Shown piece after piece: positions 34,477 through 45,663 of a stretch of 64,000 nucleotides of DNA. Origin of the DNA: Zhengitettix transpicula (Eukaryota > Arthropoda > Insecta > Orthoptera > Tetrigidae); assembly GCA_037074705.1 (NCBI GenBank), contig CM073590.1, positions 37,967,895-38,031,894 on the forward strand. Reading direction: 5' to 3'. The notes under the pieces were generated by a model. That model was not told the origin of the DNA and made no database searches. It saw nothing but the letters and a program-made list of their open reading frames with translations. A program made the translations under genes and the position numbers. Position 1 is the first letter of the stretch. Each line of letters starts with the position of its first letter.

Positions 34477-35569
34477 AATATTTGCATTTAAGCTATAATT
34501 AATTTTAGAAGAATTTGCCCCACGTTGTGGTGCCAAAATGTAATAATCAACAATTAAGCTTTATTTACCCAAAATGTTAGGCTTTATTTAATGGAAAAGA
34601 TTATAAAAATTTTAACAAAATAAATTTATTTATTAATTTGTCGCTTATAAAATTTATAAACAATTACTATAAAATGAAAATCTCTGAATCTCTCAGGGTC
34701 TTTACTGGGTTTGATGATTAACAGTGAAAATTATTGGATGATCTGATTAACAACACAGTTTAAAACTTACTTCAAAATAATATGCTGATAAATGAAGGAA
34801 AAGCTACAAGAAAAACGAACGAAATCTGACTTTACCCTTTTAGTTAGCGTTTACAGATTTTATTATAGTTTTGGTTACTTACGCATTGTTCGGCTGGTAC
34901 TAGCATTCTTTTGTCGCTTCAAAAGTATACTATATTGCAAAATTTTTACACAGATTCTAAATTTTTCTCACAGATTCTACAATTATGAAGTTGAAATGCA
35001 ATTACTAGGCTCCCAGGAACTCGGATGATCCTCCTAATTGGTCGGGTATCTGATGTCGTATTCCCTCAGCACGAAAATGTTCAAGTTCTTTATAATGAAG
35101 CAAACCCTTGCTTCCGTTGGCTAATTGCTAGCACAACTACTCGATCCGTCTAACTGCTTGCTTACAGGAATCTTAAGAGTTGCAGATTTTGAGCCTTTTA
35201 CCGCTTTATTTATCGGTTTGGATTGAAAACTTCTGAGTAGTTCGGTGAAGATTTACTTTTACAGTGTCTCTCCTCTCGTGGCTGACCGTAGACGTCGACT
35301 TCACTCTTTCGCTCCTCGCCGTAGACTCCAACTGTACTCTTTCGCTCCTCGCCGTAGACTTAGACTAACTTTTACAATGTCTCTCCTCTCGTGGTAGACT
35401 GAAGACTGCCCATACTTTTGCGCGCGTAATCGCAATTCCGAACCCTCAATAATAGGAACAGAGCTCGCCGCTCATTGTTGCTTTGCTCGCTCATGACTAT
35501 AATTCAAACTGTTCGCTAACAATTCAAATTATTTAAAAACAATTAATGGCTTAATTAATTGGCATTACA
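34474..35569 (-). mobile_element. Solo LTR 'e' of the TA-associated family, with primer-site remnant
   Basis: On the minus strand it runs from TGTAATGCCAATTAATTAAG (35569) to AATATTACA (34474), with TA runs on both sides. It shares with copy a the GGATCATCCGAGTTCC, GTCAGATTTCGTTC and TCAAACCCAGTAAAGACCC blocks. About 45-70 bp before the end lies TTTTGGCACCACAACGTG followed by GGGC, a primer-site-like motif. A little internal sequence therefore seems to have been retained or absorbed. Confidence 0.65.
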
Positions 35570-35595
35570 ATATATATATATATATATATATATAT
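35570..35595. repeat. (TA)n microsatellite
   Basis: TA run between the TGTAAT start of LTR e and the first inverted satellite-like monomer. Confidence 0.95.
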
Positions 35596-37294
35596 GACTC
35601 CAATCTCGGTTGCTATTGCGTTATTTTTATGTAATGCACTTCGTCCCATATCCCTACATGTTCTCACCTTCCATGCCGAAATGGGTTGAACTCATTGACC
35701 CCGAAAACGTTTCTTTCATAAATCATATCGTCCGTTTCAACATTTTACAAAATTTCAACCCACGTCCTCACTGTACTTTGGGTTCAACAAAATGTTGAAT
35801 GTCATTAATAAATTCAGAGATATCGATACCCCCGGATTTGACTCCAATCGTATTAGCGTTATTTTCATTTCCACCCCTCAACTACCCCCGCTCCTGGGGG
35901 TTAAATGAGCAATTGAATATCATAATTAAACTCAGAGACATCCATAACCCTGGTTTTGACACCAATCTCGGTTGTATTCGCGTTATTTCCTTGTAACGCC
36001 GTCCACCCTCACCCTAAGGGTGCTCCTTTCCCATGCTTTAAGGGGTTACAATTATACTCAAATAACATCGGTAGAAATACTATCAATTTCTTTAACCTCT
36101 AAAAATATTTGTCCGTCTTAAATATCGATTGTATTATTATGTTAGAATGTTTCAACCTTCACCCCGAAGCGTGATCCCCTCTCACGCTATTAACGTCCAT
36201 GGCCCTGGCATTTTTTTATTCCACGCTAATATCGACGATTTAACATGTTTGAAAAATTTCACCCCGTTCATTCCCACCCAATTGAATGTTATATCAAACT
36301 CAGTGACATCCATAAACCTGGATTCTACTCCAATATCGATTGCTTTTGCGATATTTTTATGTAATGCCAATCCACCCCAACCCCTAAGGGGAGCTACCCT
36401 CCAAATCTCAAAAGGGTGTGAAATTAAACACGAAGGACATTTTGAGAAATTTTTAATTTATTTTATTTTATCCCAAAATTTATTTATTTGACAGAAGAAA
36501 TTGTGGTCAACATGTTTTTAAATTTCTAACCCATGCTCACCTACACCCAACTCCTCCCACTCCAGCTATAAATAAACACAGCGACATCCATTAACTTTGA
36601 TTTGACATCAATCTCAGTTTTTCTCACGTTATTTTCTTGTAAGTCCCCTCCACCGCCACCCCTTACCATGCCATCCCTCTTGCCACAATACAGGTTGAAC
36701 TTTTACACACATATCTTAGGTAAAAATACTTTACATTTATTCAACTCTAATATTGGTCATTATTTCTTGTTTCAATATTCCTACCCCATCCACCTCCACC
36801 CCACGTCCAAATAAATGCCATAATTAAACTCAGCGACATTCAAAGCCCTGTATTTGACTCCAATTTCGTTTTTATTTGCGTTATTTATTTGTAACTCCCG
36901 TCCATCCTAACCCATAAGAGTGCTCCTTTCACATGCTGTAAGGGGTTGAAACTATTGTCAGATAACATCAGTTGAAACACTATCTATCTCTTCGATCCAT
37001 AAAAATATTTATCTACCTAAATATCAGCTGTTTTAGCATGTTTGAAAGTTTCCATCCCCTACCCTAAGTGTGCTTCCCTCTCATGCCGAAAGGTGTTAAA
37101 TTTTACAAACAACATAGGTAGATATATTATCAATGTCACTGACTTCGACAATTAAATATTTAACACAAATATCGACCATTTAACATGTTAGTAAAATTCT
37201 ACCCCCATCCATCCCATCCATCTCCACCCCTGGAGGTTTAATGGCCAATTGAATGTTATAATTGAACTCATCTACATCTATAACCTTGGATTTG
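35596..37294 (-). repeat. Satellite-like tandem array, inverted orientation
   Basis: The monomer family of 19185-25840 continues in the same orientation as 23690-25840. Markers are AAACTCAGAGACATCCATAA (35929), AAACTCAGTGACATCCATAA (36296) and AAACTCAGCGACATTCA (36826), with C-rich centres such as CCACCGCCACCCC. About six diverged units. The array ends in a TA run at 37295-37320. Confidence 0.85.
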
Positions 37295-37320
37295 ATATAT
37301 ATATATATATATATATATAA

Positions 37321-37835
37321 ATTAGTTGAATGTTCATAACTAAATTGGCTTCTATGCAATAACTTCACATATGATTTAGGCACAAATTTTATTAATTGGC
37401 CATATGGTTTGTGTGTTATGCCTAAATGCATTCAACTTGTTTCTTTTAAGTATTAAGCTTACATGGTTTTTGTTATTTTTGTTCTCTCTAATGAAATGGA
37501 TGACATATAAACACCTTTAATGCTTGATTACATGGCACATTCTAATAAAACATGTTATAAATAAACGCTCAAGAAAGTCACAAACATCTCTTTTCCTGCA
37601 TTGTCACTAGGTTGGCACAGGATATAACACCATGTAAATATATAAGGAAAAGTCTGTACTTCCTTCTTAATGTATGCCATTTGAAAATAAATGTTGTTCA
37701 TTGTATTCAGTCCAAATATGCATAGTAGATGAGTGTATTCAATTTTCAAACATCATAGTTATTTTGATTTGATTTGACTTGTTTTTCCAACATTAATTGT
37801 TTGGTAACTCAGCATTAATACAATTTTCTGGAAAG
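37321..37835. other. AT-rich spacer, nothing recognised
   Basis: No gene or repeat structure seen up to the target duplication of the CsRn1-type element. Confidence 0.4.
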
Positions 37836-37840
37836 AGAAT
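37836..37840. other. Target-site duplication, left copy
   Basis: AGAAT here and at 42600-42604 exactly flank the two LTR ends. Five bases is within the usual range for Ty3/gypsy integration. Confidence 0.85.
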
Positions 37841-38127
37841 TATAGGAGAGACTCGTGCAGGGTTAGGATTCCCGGAGCCGGGAGTAATAAGCCTGGTCTC
37901 CTAAACTAAGACTTTATTCCACCACGTGGTGCGACTCTGGCCGTTGTCGGGAAGCACAGGTAATGTGTCGGGCGAGAGCCGGGAACAGACTGGGGGCTCT
38001 CCGTGTGCACGCTGTAGGTGCTCGGTAGGGTCCCGTTACTTGGTGGGGAGCATTGTTTGCATCCCCTAACGGGACGCGTAACGGGACCCTCTTGCTCGCA
38101 TGGGGACACGGAATATTCGTCCCCACA
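37841..38127 (-). repeat. 3' LTR of the CsRn1-type element (left on map)
   Basis: 287 bp. On the minus strand it begins TGTGGGGACGAATATTCC and ends CTCTCCTATA. Ends are TG...TA rather than the usual TG...CA. It is identical by eye to 42313-42599. Confidence 0.95.
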
Positions 38128-38272
38128 CCAGCCACCCGTTAAGAGACGGAGTCAGGATATACGTTTTGTGCCAGAGTCGCATTACAATACCATAATAAAT
38201 AAATATGTTCATAATTTTTACAAAACAATATACAGAATATTTACAAAAAAAAATAATAATGTGCGAAATGTT

Positions 38273-41200
38273 CTACGGCGTGGGCGAGTAGCGGTCCGGG
38301 GCACGGGCCCGGCGACCCGAGCGAGTTGGCGGCGCTGCTAGGCGATGCGGGCGAGGCCAGTCTCTTTGCGCTGGCGTGGAGAACGTCGCCTGTGGTGCCA
38401 CCGGGCTGTCGTTCGTGGCTGCCGGCTCTATGCTGGGGGGCCCAACTGCTTCCTCTGGGCGCAACATGAAGGCCGGTTTTACCCTGTCCAGTGAAACTCG
38501 TGTTTCTCCGCGACTTGTATGCAACACGCAGGTTTTCTCGTCCCTGCTGACGATGCGGTAGGGTCCCGTGTAAGGCGTACAAAGGGAGGCCTTTATACCG
38601 TCGTCACGGAGAAAAGCATGGGTGCAAGTCGCCAACTCCTTGAACACGAAGCTTCCTGGTCGGGAGCGTCGCGAAGCCGGTGTGGGCCGTATGTTTGTTG
38701 TTGCCTGGCGGACCCGCTCGATGAGAGACGTCGGGTCGCCAAGCTCGGGTTCTGCGGTGAAGAATTCGCCGGGCAGACGTAGCGGTTCTCCAAACACCAG
38801 TTCGGCGGCTGATGTCTGCAGGTCCTCCTTGAAGGCGGTACGAATCCCGAGCATGACGACCGGGAGGGCGTCGAGCCAGGAGGCGCCTTCATGGCACATT
38901 ATCGCTGCCTTCAGCTGCCTGTGGAGCCGTTCTACTAGCCCGTTAGCCTGTGGGTGGTACGGCGTCGTGCGGGACCTCTGCCAGCCCGTGTACTTCCCCA
39001 GTGCCTGAAAAAGATCGGACTCGAACTGCCGTCCTTGGTCCGTAGTAACACGCTCTGGGCAGCCATAGCGCGAGATCCAGCCGTGGAGCAGGGCGTTGGC
39101 CACATCTTCTGCGGTGATTCGCTCCAGTGGATAAGCTTCTGGCCAACGCGATGCACGGTCGATCGCCGTCAGGAGATATCGGTAAGAGCCTGCTGGCGGC
39201 AGTGGACCCACGATGTCAATGTGTATGTGACGGAAACGAGCTGACGGCGTCGTGAAGTCTCCCAGTGGCGTGTGGACGTGCCGTGTAATCTTCGCGCGCT
39301 GACATTGCAAACACGCCCGAGTCCATACGCGTATGTCTCGTTTAACCCCGGGCCAAACGAAACGCGACGTAATCAGGCGCGTGGTAGCGCGTGTGCCGGG
39401 ATGGCTCAGGCCGTGGACCGCGTCGAATACCTGTCTGCGACTTGGAGCTGGGACGACTAGGCGTTGGCGACCCGTCGATACATCACATAACACCCGGAGG
39501 TCGAGTCCTGGGACATCGACGTGGCGGAGCTGGAGTGCTGTGCTGCCGGCTAGCAGCTCGCGTAGCTCGTCGTCCTCGGCTTGCTGCTGGGCGATGCGGC
39601 TGAGATCCACCGGGCTATTGGCTGCTGTCAAAGCTTCGACGCGGGATAACGCGTCGGCGACTATGTTTTGGGACCCATTGACGTGCCGAATGTCCGTGGT
39701 GAACTGCGAGATATACGTCAGGTGGTTCCTCTGAACGGGCGGGAGTCTCTCGTTCTGCTGCTGATAGGCAAAACATATGGGCTTATGGTCAGTAAATATT
39801 ATTGTGTGTTGAGCCTCCAACGCGTGACGAAAATGCCGGACCGCCAAAAAGATGGCGAGTAGCTCCCGATAATATGCCGGCCACTGTGTTTGCTGCGGCG
39901 TCAGCTTCCGGGAGAAGAAACCCAACGGTTGCCACGCTCCTCCCACTTGCTGCTGCAAGCTGGCGCCGACTGCATTCTGCGACGCGTCGGTGAAAAGCCC
40001 GAGCTGTGCCGTAGGGTCCGGGTGAGCCAGCATCGTTGCGTTGGCGAGCGAGGCCTTGCATTTCTCGAAGGCTGCTGTACTGAGTGGGTTCCAGGGCACA
40101 GGGTGGGTGCCGCGGAGACCTGAGAGAGCCTCCTGGAGCTCTGCTTGATGCGCCGCTGCCTTGGGAAGGAAACGACGATAGAAATTTATCATTCCCAAGA
40201 AGCGACGGAGCCCTCTGGCGTTGGATGGGCGCTGGAAATCGCGCAGTGCGGCGACACGTTCTGGTACGGCGCTTACGCCTTCCGAGGAAACGTGGTAGCC
40301 GAGGAAGGTTACGGCCTGCTGGCCCAGCACGCTCTTTTCCACGTTGACGATTATGCCGTGCTGCGACAATCGGCGGAAAACGGTTCGCAGGTGTTCCCGG
40401 TGTTGCTCTGGAGACGCGCTGTAGATTAGAATGTCGTCGATGTACGGGAAGCAGAAGTCCAGCCCCTGTAACACTTCGTCCATAAACCTCTGGAACGTTT
40501 GTCCAGCATTTCTCAGTCCAAAGGTCATGAACGGGAATTCGAACATCCCGAACGGCGTGGTTATGGCCGTTTTCGGGATGTCCGTCGTGTGCACCGGAAT
40601 CTGTGTGTATGCCTTAACGAGGTCGAGGACAGAATATATTTTGCTTCCTCGAAGGCTCATAGCAAAGTCCTGTACGTGCCGAACGGGATACCTGTCTGGG
40701 ACGGTTCGCGCGTTCAGCGCGCGATAATCACCGCATGGGCGCCATTCTCCGTCTTTCTTCTTAGGCACGAGATGCAGCGGCGATGCCCACGGGCTCTTCG
40801 ATCGTCGCGCGGTCCCGTCGGCGAGCATGGCCTCGAATTCTGCCCGTGCGATGTGGAGCCGCTCCGGTGCCAGGCGTCGTGGTCTACAGGAAACTGGGGG
40901 TCCTGGCGTCGTCCGGATGTGGTGAACCGTGGTGTGACGAACAACGCGGGGCGCGCCGGCCGGGCGCGTGAGCTCCGGGAATCGGCTCAGGAGGTCCTGG
41001 TATGGCGAGCACGTCGTCAGCACCCTGACGCTGGGTTGCGGCGATCGGTCCTTATTCGCGCTTACGACGCGGCCCGTCGTCCCGTCGAGCAGGCGCCCGC
41101 TTCGACAGTCCGGTAGAAGTCCAAAGTGTGCCAGGAAATCAGCGCCGATTATTGGCAACGCGACGTCCGCGATGACGAAACGCCATACGAACACCCGGTG

Positions 41201-41458
41201 CAGCCCCAGGTCGATTCGCATGGGTAGGCAGCCGTACGTGTTGATAGTACTGCTGTTCGCGGCGCTGAGCTTGTAGTTGGTGACCGCGCGCTGGCCCTTG
41301 AGTAGGTTGCGCGGGAAGCAACATAAGTCGGAACCGGTGTCGACTAGGAACCCATGTCCGCTGGTGTAGTCCCTAACGACGAGACGGCGTCCACTGGATG
41401 GGCAGCCGGCAGCTGCAATAGCCGGCTGCCTTACTCGTTTCCCTGGGTGTAGCTGCAC
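38273..41458 (-). CDS. pol: Pol polyprotein: protease, reverse transcriptase, RNase H, integrase
   Basis: An open frame of 1061 codons overlaps the end of gag in the -1 frame. Numbering from the GTG at 41458, the features are: aspartic protease DTGS at 40-43; RT N-terminus PRRLAPER near 193-200; [11 protein letters not shown] near 279-289; catalytic YIDD at 339-342; RNase H with D491 (TDAS), E532, D557 and D602; integrase HHCC finger H682, H686, C716, C719; and a DD35E core D748, D807, E843. The C-terminus is a proline- and arginine-rich tail. No stop or missing catalytic residue is seen, so the copy may be competent. Real translation would start by frameshifting at 41437-41443, not at the GTG. 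No chromodomain is evident. Confidence 0.97.
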   Translation of the reverse strand: MQLHPGKRVRQPAIAAAGCPSSGRRLVVRDYTSGHGFLVDTGSDLCCFPRNLLKGQRAVTNYKLSAANSSTINTYGCLPMRIDLGLHRVFVWRFVIADVALPIIGADFLAHFGLLPDCRSGRLLDGTTGRVVSANKDRSPQPSVRVLTTCSPYQDLLSRFPELTRPAGAPRVVRHTTVHHIRTTPGPPVSCRPRRLAPERLHIARAEFEAMLADGTARRSKSPWASPLHLVPKKKDGEWRPCGDYRALNARTVPDRYPVRHVQDFAMSLRGSKIYSVLDLVKAYTQIPVHTTDIPKTAITTPFGMFEFPFMTFGLRNAGQTFQRFMDEVLQGLDFCFPYIDDILIYSASPEQHREHLRTVFRRLSQHGIIVNVEKSVLGQQAVTFLGYHVSSEGVSAVPERVAALRDFQRPSNARGLRRFLGMINFYRRFLPKAAAHQAELQEALSGLRGTHPVPWNPLSTAAFEKCKASLANATMLAHPDPTAQLGLFTDASQNAVGASLQQQVGGAWQPLGFFSRKLTPQQTQWPAYYRELLAIFLAVRHFRHALEAQHTIIFTDHKPICFAYQQQNERLPPVQRNHLTYISQFTTDIRHVNGSQNIVADALSRVEALTAANSPVDLSRIAQQQAEDDELRELLAGSTALQLRHVDVPGLDLRVLCDVSTGRQRLVVPAPSRRQVFDAVHGLSHPGTRATTRLITSRFVWPGVKRDIRVWTRACLQCQRAKITRHVHTPLGDFTTPSARFRHIHIDIVGPLPPAGSYRYLLTAIDRASRWPEAYPLERITAEDVANALLHGWISRYGCPERVTTDQGRQFESDLFQALGKYTGWQRSRTTPYHPQANGLVERLHRQLKAAIMCHEGASWLDALPVVMLGIRTAFKEDLQTSAAELVFGEPLRLPGEFFTAEPELGDPTSLIERVRQATTNIRPTPASRRSRPGSFVFKELATCTHAFLRDDGIKASLCTPYTGPYRIVSRDEKTCVLHTSRGETRVSLDRVKPAFMLRPEEAVGPPSIEPAATNDSPVAPQATFSTPAQRDWPRPHRLAAPPTRSGRRARAPDRYSPTP
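41401..41443 (-). promoter_or_regulatory. Programmed -1 ribosomal frameshift signal between gag and pol
   Basis: On the minus strand the heptamer GGGAAAC (41443-41437) is phased G GGA AAC in the gag frame, the canonical X XXY YYZ arrangement. A 6-base spacer GAGTAA containing the gag stop follows. Then comes a perfect 10-bp GC-rich stem GGCAGCCGGC / GCCGGCTGCC (41430-41421 with 41410-41401) around a 10-base loop. Slipping back one base enters the pol frame exactly. The same heptamer is known from other retroelements and retroviruses. Confidence 0.93.
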
Positions 41459-42297
41459 GGGGGTTCGCAGCGTTGAGCCCGGCTACCGAACCGTCTGTGG
41501 TACCAGCATTTCCCGGTGCTGGCGTTGTCGCGGCGGCCACGCTGTTGTTCGGGCGGCTGGCGGCGTGCTGGCGGCCTTCGTTCGCCTCGTAGGGCTGCGA
41601 CTTCCGCGGTGAGCGCCTCCAGGCGCTGCTCGAGGCTAGGGGCTGATGGGCCGTGGAGTTCATCTGCCTGATTGGTGGACTGTGAGCTCGTGCTGGCAGC
41701 GTGGACGTGCGGTGGAAGACCGGGTGTTGGAATCTCCATAAGCCTGTCAGCGATTTGGGCGGCCGTGGCGAGCGGTGCGTCTATATGACTTTGGACCGCG
41801 ACCTGTACGTAGGCCGGCAGGCGCTGCAGCCACAACGTCCGCAGGAAATCGTCCGACACTTGAGTAGGCCCTACTAGGCTGCGGAGGTACCGCAGGAACT
41901 GCGACGGAGATCTGTCGCCAAGTTCGGCTTCGCTGAGCAGCAGCCGAGTTCTTCGCTCTTGTGAGGGCGAAAGTCTCTGTATCAGAGCTTTCTTTAAACA
42001 CTCGTACTTGCCTGTTGCTGGCGGGTTGACGAGGATGTCCTGGACTTCCGCAGCCCATCTTTGTTCGAGGTGAGCTGCGATGTGGTTGAACTTGGTGGCG
42101 TCCTGCGTGATGCCGGCGATGGCGAATTGGCTTTCCGCCTGGGCGAACCAGACGTCCGTATTGTCCGCCCAGAAAGCCGGCAGCTTCGGTGTGATCCTAC
42201 AGACCTGTGCTGCGTCATGGTGTTGGCCACGTGGATCCTCCTTCAGCCTTGCGATCTCCTGCTGTAGCTCGGCGATTTTGTTGTTCAAAATGTCCAT
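41431..42297 (-). CDS. gag: Gag-like nucleocapsid protein with CHCC finger
   Basis: The first ATG after the LTR is at 42297, and the frame runs 288 codons to TAA at 41431-41433. The frame is open to 42312, but only TTG is available there. The N-terminus is a short coiled coil ([17 protein letters not shown]). The centre contains the capsid-like helical region ([50 protein letters not shown]), as in Ty3/gypsy gags. A glutamine- and arginine-rich linker leads to [18 protein letters not shown]. This is a C-X2-H-X9-C-X3-C finger instead of the usual CCHC knuckle, a hallmark I associate with the CsRn1 clade. The frame ends six bases after the slippery heptamer. Confidence 0.93.
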   Translation of the reverse strand: MDILNNKIAELQQEIARLKEDPRGQHHDAAQVCRITPKLPAFWADNTDVWFAQAESQFAIAGITQDATKFNHIAAHLEQRWAAEVQDILVNPPATGKYECLKKALIQRLSPSQERRTRLLLSEAELGDRSPSQFLRYLRSLVGPTQVSDDFLRTLWLQRLPAYVQVAVQSHIDAPLATAAQIADRLMEIPTPGLPPHVHAASTSSQSTNQADELHGPSAPSLEQRLEALTAEVAALRGERRPPARRQPPEQQRGRRDNASTGKCWYHRRFGSRAQRCEPPCSYTQGNE

Positions 42298-42311
42298 CGT
42301 AGGGGTCACCA
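42294..42311 (-). promoter_or_regulatory. Primer-binding site resembling the tRNA-Trp complement
   Basis: The minus strand reads TGGTGACCCCTACGATGG one base after the 5' LTR. The first 14 bases match the tRNA-Trp 3' end complement (TGGTGACCCCGACG) at 13 positions. The gag ATG at 42297-42295 falls inside the 3' part of the site. Confidence 0.8.
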
Positions 42312-42312
42312 A

Positions 42313-42599
42313 TATAGGAGAGACTCGTGCAGGGTTAGGATTCCCGGAGCCGGGAGTAATAAGCCTGGTCTCCTAAACTAAGACTTTATTCCACCACGTG
42401 GTGCGACTCTGGCCGTTGTCGGGAAGCACAGGTAATGTGTCGGGCGAGAGCCGGGAACAGACTGGGGGCTCTCCGTGTGCACGCTGTAGGTGCTCGGTAG
42501 GGTCCCGTTACTTGGTGGGGAGCATTGTTTGCATCCCCTAACGGGACGCGTAACGGGACCCTCTTGCTCGCATGGGGACACGGAATATTCGTCCCCACA
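42313..42599 (-). repeat. 5' LTR of the CsRn1-type element (right on map)
   Basis: 287 bp, identical by eye to 37841-38127, immediately followed on the right by the duplication AGAAT (42600-42604). Confidence 0.95.
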
Positions 42600-42893
42600 A
42601 GAATGTTTACATTCTAGGTCCAAAGTTACATTTATGGAATCTTAATATATATTTATGTTGATATAAATCAAATGTTAAAATGAAAAAAATTATGTCTGAT
42701 TGAAAATAATGAATAATAAAGCTAGCCAATTCAGACAAAAAAGTAATAATATAAATACCACACAATGTTTTTGGGATCTTTGTTCCTTTCGTCAGGTGCA
42801 AAGAAGAGCTTTTGAGTTTTGTCAACTGACAAGTGCCATTCTGTCACTCTAGGTTCCTCTTCACACGTGACAAAAAGGACAAGGATCCCAGAA
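42600..42893. other. AT-rich spacer
   Basis: Nothing recognisable apart from the right copy of the target duplication at 42600-42604. Confidence 0.4.
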
Positions 42894-43597
42894 ATGTTGT
42901 ATGGTATTTATATTATCACTTTTCTGTCTGAATTGGCATAAATATACCTAAGAATTAAGACTAAGTATTTTATGTTATTTTATTATTAAATTTCCACCTA
43001 CAGCTTTTACATTATTGTAATACTCATGAAGGGAGTAAAATGGATGTTGGAATTTACCATTTTTTATAAATTTTTATTTTAGCTGGGTGGAGGGTAGCTG
43101 TAGGGTGTTCACATTTAAGGTGTTTACAACCCTTATTCCAGCATGATGAAGCCTTTAGTCAGACAAACTTGTCCTATATTGTACCCCATGTAATTGTTTT
43201 TGGTATCATATTCATGTATGTTACTGTTACACAATGTACACAATGTACAGAGATGTTGTATGGTATTTATATTATCACTTTGCTGTCTGAATTGGCATAA
43301 ATATACCTAAGAATTAAGACTAAGTATTTTATGTTATTTTATTATTAAATTTCCACCTACAGCTTTTACATTATTGTAATACTCATGAAGGGAGTAAAAT
43401 GGATGTTGGAATTTACCATTTTTTATAAATTTTTATTTTAGCTGGGTGGAGGGTAGCTGTAGGGTGTTCACATTTAAGGTGTTTACAACCCTTATTCCAG
43501 CATTATGAAGCCTTTAGTCACACAAACTTGTCCTATATTGGACCCCATGTAATTGTTTTTGGTATCATATTCATGTATGTTACTGTTACACAATTTT
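42894..43597 (+). repeat. Tandem duplication, 359-bp unit, two copies
   Basis: The unit beginning ATGTTGTATGGTATTTATAT at 42894 recurs at 43253. The copies differ at only about four positions by eye (for example CTTTTCTG against CTTTGCTG, and AGCATGATG against AGCATTATG). The second copy ends near 43597. Confidence 0.95.
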
Positions 43598-43639
43598 ACA
43601 TTTGTTGAAGTTAGAATTATAGTCTTGTACACATTAGGT

Positions 43640-45330
43640 TTATTACAGTTAATATTTTCATTTCTACAAAGTATTATCTACATTACTCTTTGCATTTCAA
43701 ATTTGCTATACACCTGATTATTTTTTTTGAATGATTAACAATTTATTTATATAGTGTTTTGTACCCCATTCCTCAATACCATATATTAGTATAGACTCAA
43801 ATAAAGGATGAGTGCTATTATAACACAAATATTTTAGTCTCTTCATCACAAAAACTGTTTTAGACAATTTGTTCCAACGGTTATCCACATGTACATCCCA
43901 GTTGAGCGTACTGTCTTTCGATATATAAACTTAACAGTTGGTTCCTGTGCTACACATTTATTTCATATTATTATCCCATTTACGTGATTTTAAATTTTCC
44001 TCAAACTAAATTCTATTACAATTCACTTATCTGTGTATACCTTCAATCTGTTTTCTTTGAAATATTGTATGACAATGTTAGTACAAATATTTAGGCTTAG
44101 TTCCCGTCTTTTGTAATTGTTATCACGGCAGTAGTGTCATCTTATCGGCATATAATAGAGTCTTAACTAAAGATGTAGAGTAGTTTATATCATTATTGTA
44201 AATAATAAAGGACCCAATATAGAAACTTGTGGTAGTCCATATTCAATAAGTAACATCTGAGAATTATATGCCCCTGAATTTGTTTTTATTGATATGTATT
44301 GTTTTCTGTTGGACAAATAGGATTTAACTAAATTCCATAATTTGTCAAATACAATATCCTTCTTATCACAGTCAAAGGCTCTTTTTAAATCTAAGAAAAT
44401 TCCAGTAACAAATTCTTTATTATCGAGAGCTTCCAAAATTTATTCTACACAATTTATAGCAGCTTTAGTTGTGGATGATACTTTGGTGAACCCATATTGA
44501 TTTTTAATTACTATATTGTTTACATGAAAAAATTACTAACCTAATGTATACTATCTTTCCAAATATATTTGACAAATGGGAGTATGGATATACTCATAGG
44601 TCTATAGTTCCCTACTTTTGTTCTGTCTCCTTTTTTGAAAATAGAGACAACTTTTGCAATATTAAGTTCATTTACAAAAGTTCCATTGATATGTGCTCAT
44701 TTATAACTTGTGCCAAAGGTTCAGCAATTATTCTTATACAGGTCTTTAGAATGATAGTATGAATGAGGAGATTGCTAGTATAGGAGAGACTTGCCCAGGG
44801 TTAGGATACCCAGAGCCAGGAGCAATAGATCTAGTCTCCTAAACTAATGCTTTATTTCACCATGTGGTGCGACTCTGGTCGTTGTTCAGAGAACAGAGGT
44901 ACGTGCCACACAAGAGCCAGGAACAAAATGGGCTCTCTCTGCGTGCACTCTGTAGGTGCTCAGCAGGGTCCCATTACTTTGTGGAAAGCGTTGTTTGCAT
45001 CTCCTAGCGGAGCACATAACAGGACCTTCTTGCTCGAGTGGGGGCACGGAATATTCGTCCCCACGCAAGGAATGATCTACACGTATTATTTCATTTTAGT
45101 TGGCCCTGTTTCATGCATATGGTACTATTATTAGTTAGATACCTGTTTCTATACTACAGATGTGAAATATTTTTTAAAGGTGTTAGCAAAACTTATTTGA
45201 TCTGAAAAATAATCATCATTAAAATGCAAGGTAATGTCATAAGTTACTCTGTTTATGGTCCCTCTTTCTGTATTAATAATTTTCCAAAAAGTCGTAGTGC
45301 TCTGGCTAAGGTAAATCTTGAATAATGGAA
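43640..45330 (-). mobile_element. Decayed LINE reverse-transcriptase relict, split by a solo LTR
   Basis: Minus-strand reading fragments appear in the expected order. WKIINTERGTINR and FANTFKKYFTSVV (about 45300-45180) are RT-upstream motifs. Next is FVTGIFLDLKRAFD (about 44410-44370), followed by SYLSNRKQYISIKT and YGLPQVSILGPLLF (about 44250-44200). A degraded LYAD-type active site lies near 44150. The C-terminal block has LKYLCYNSTHPLFESILIYG and IEEWGTKHYI (about 43830-43750). Frames are broken repeatedly. The solo LTR at 44779-45065 sits between the first and second groups. The family looks CR1/Jockey-like. Confidence 0.7.
44779..45065 (-). mobile_element. Diverged solo LTR of the CsRn1-type family
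   Basis: It is exactly 287 bp, alignable without gaps by eye with the LTRs of the intact element, and about 15% diverged. It shares TATAGGAGAGACT at one end and CACGGAATATTCGTCCCCAC at the other. No internal sequence is present. The flanks are GCTAG and, after the last C, GCAAG, which may be a decayed duplication. Confidence 0.9.
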
Positions 45331-45663
45331 TTGTACTATTTAATTAGGCACTTCAATTTTTATGCCCTGTAATATAAATATATTTGACTCAATGCTCTGT
45401 ATTTTAACCAAAATATTGCATACAATCTGTTTCTAAAACAATAGATTAAACTAGAGCTTTTCATATCTTGCTTATTATAATGTCAGTAAAATTCTAGACT
45501 GTTTTATCATCATTACTTTTTAGTAAGACAGTTTGAATTTAATGACTTCTGAAAGCACAATTAGATTCACAAAAATAACAATAAAGTAGATAGACAAACA
45601 TTTTATGGCAAATCACTTTGAACGATATTAAACTTTAGGTTAATAATAAATAATTGTTTACAG

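Larger units (their letters stand above)
37841..42599 (-). mobile_element. Full-length CsRn1-type Ty3/gypsy LTR retrotransposon
   Basis: A 4759-bp element read on the minus strand: 287-bp LTR, tRNA-Trp-like primer site, gag, -1 frameshift signal, pol (protease, RT, RNase H, integrase), 287-bp LTR. The two LTRs look identical base for base, both frames are intact, and a 5-bp duplication AGAAT flanks it, so the insertion is recent. It is strikingly GC-rich compared with its AT-rich surroundings. There is no env-like third frame. The CHCC gag finger and tRNA-Trp priming point to the CsRn1 clade of Metaviridae as I recall it. This is a family-level inference. Confidence 0.95.

Noticed and set aside
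37906..38135. Open frames within the 287-bp LTRs (repeated at 42378-42623)
   Set aside because: Identical in both LTRs simply because the LTRs are identical. They are unlikely to be coding.
38128..38272. Search for an env-like third frame in the CsRn1-type element
   Set aside because: Only about 145 bp separate the pol stop from the LTR and there is no open frame, so the element is a plain retrotransposon rather than an errantivirus.
38376..41276. Many plus-strand open frames opposite pol
   Set aside because: They are antisense shadows of the GC-rich pol gene and have no domain wording of their own.
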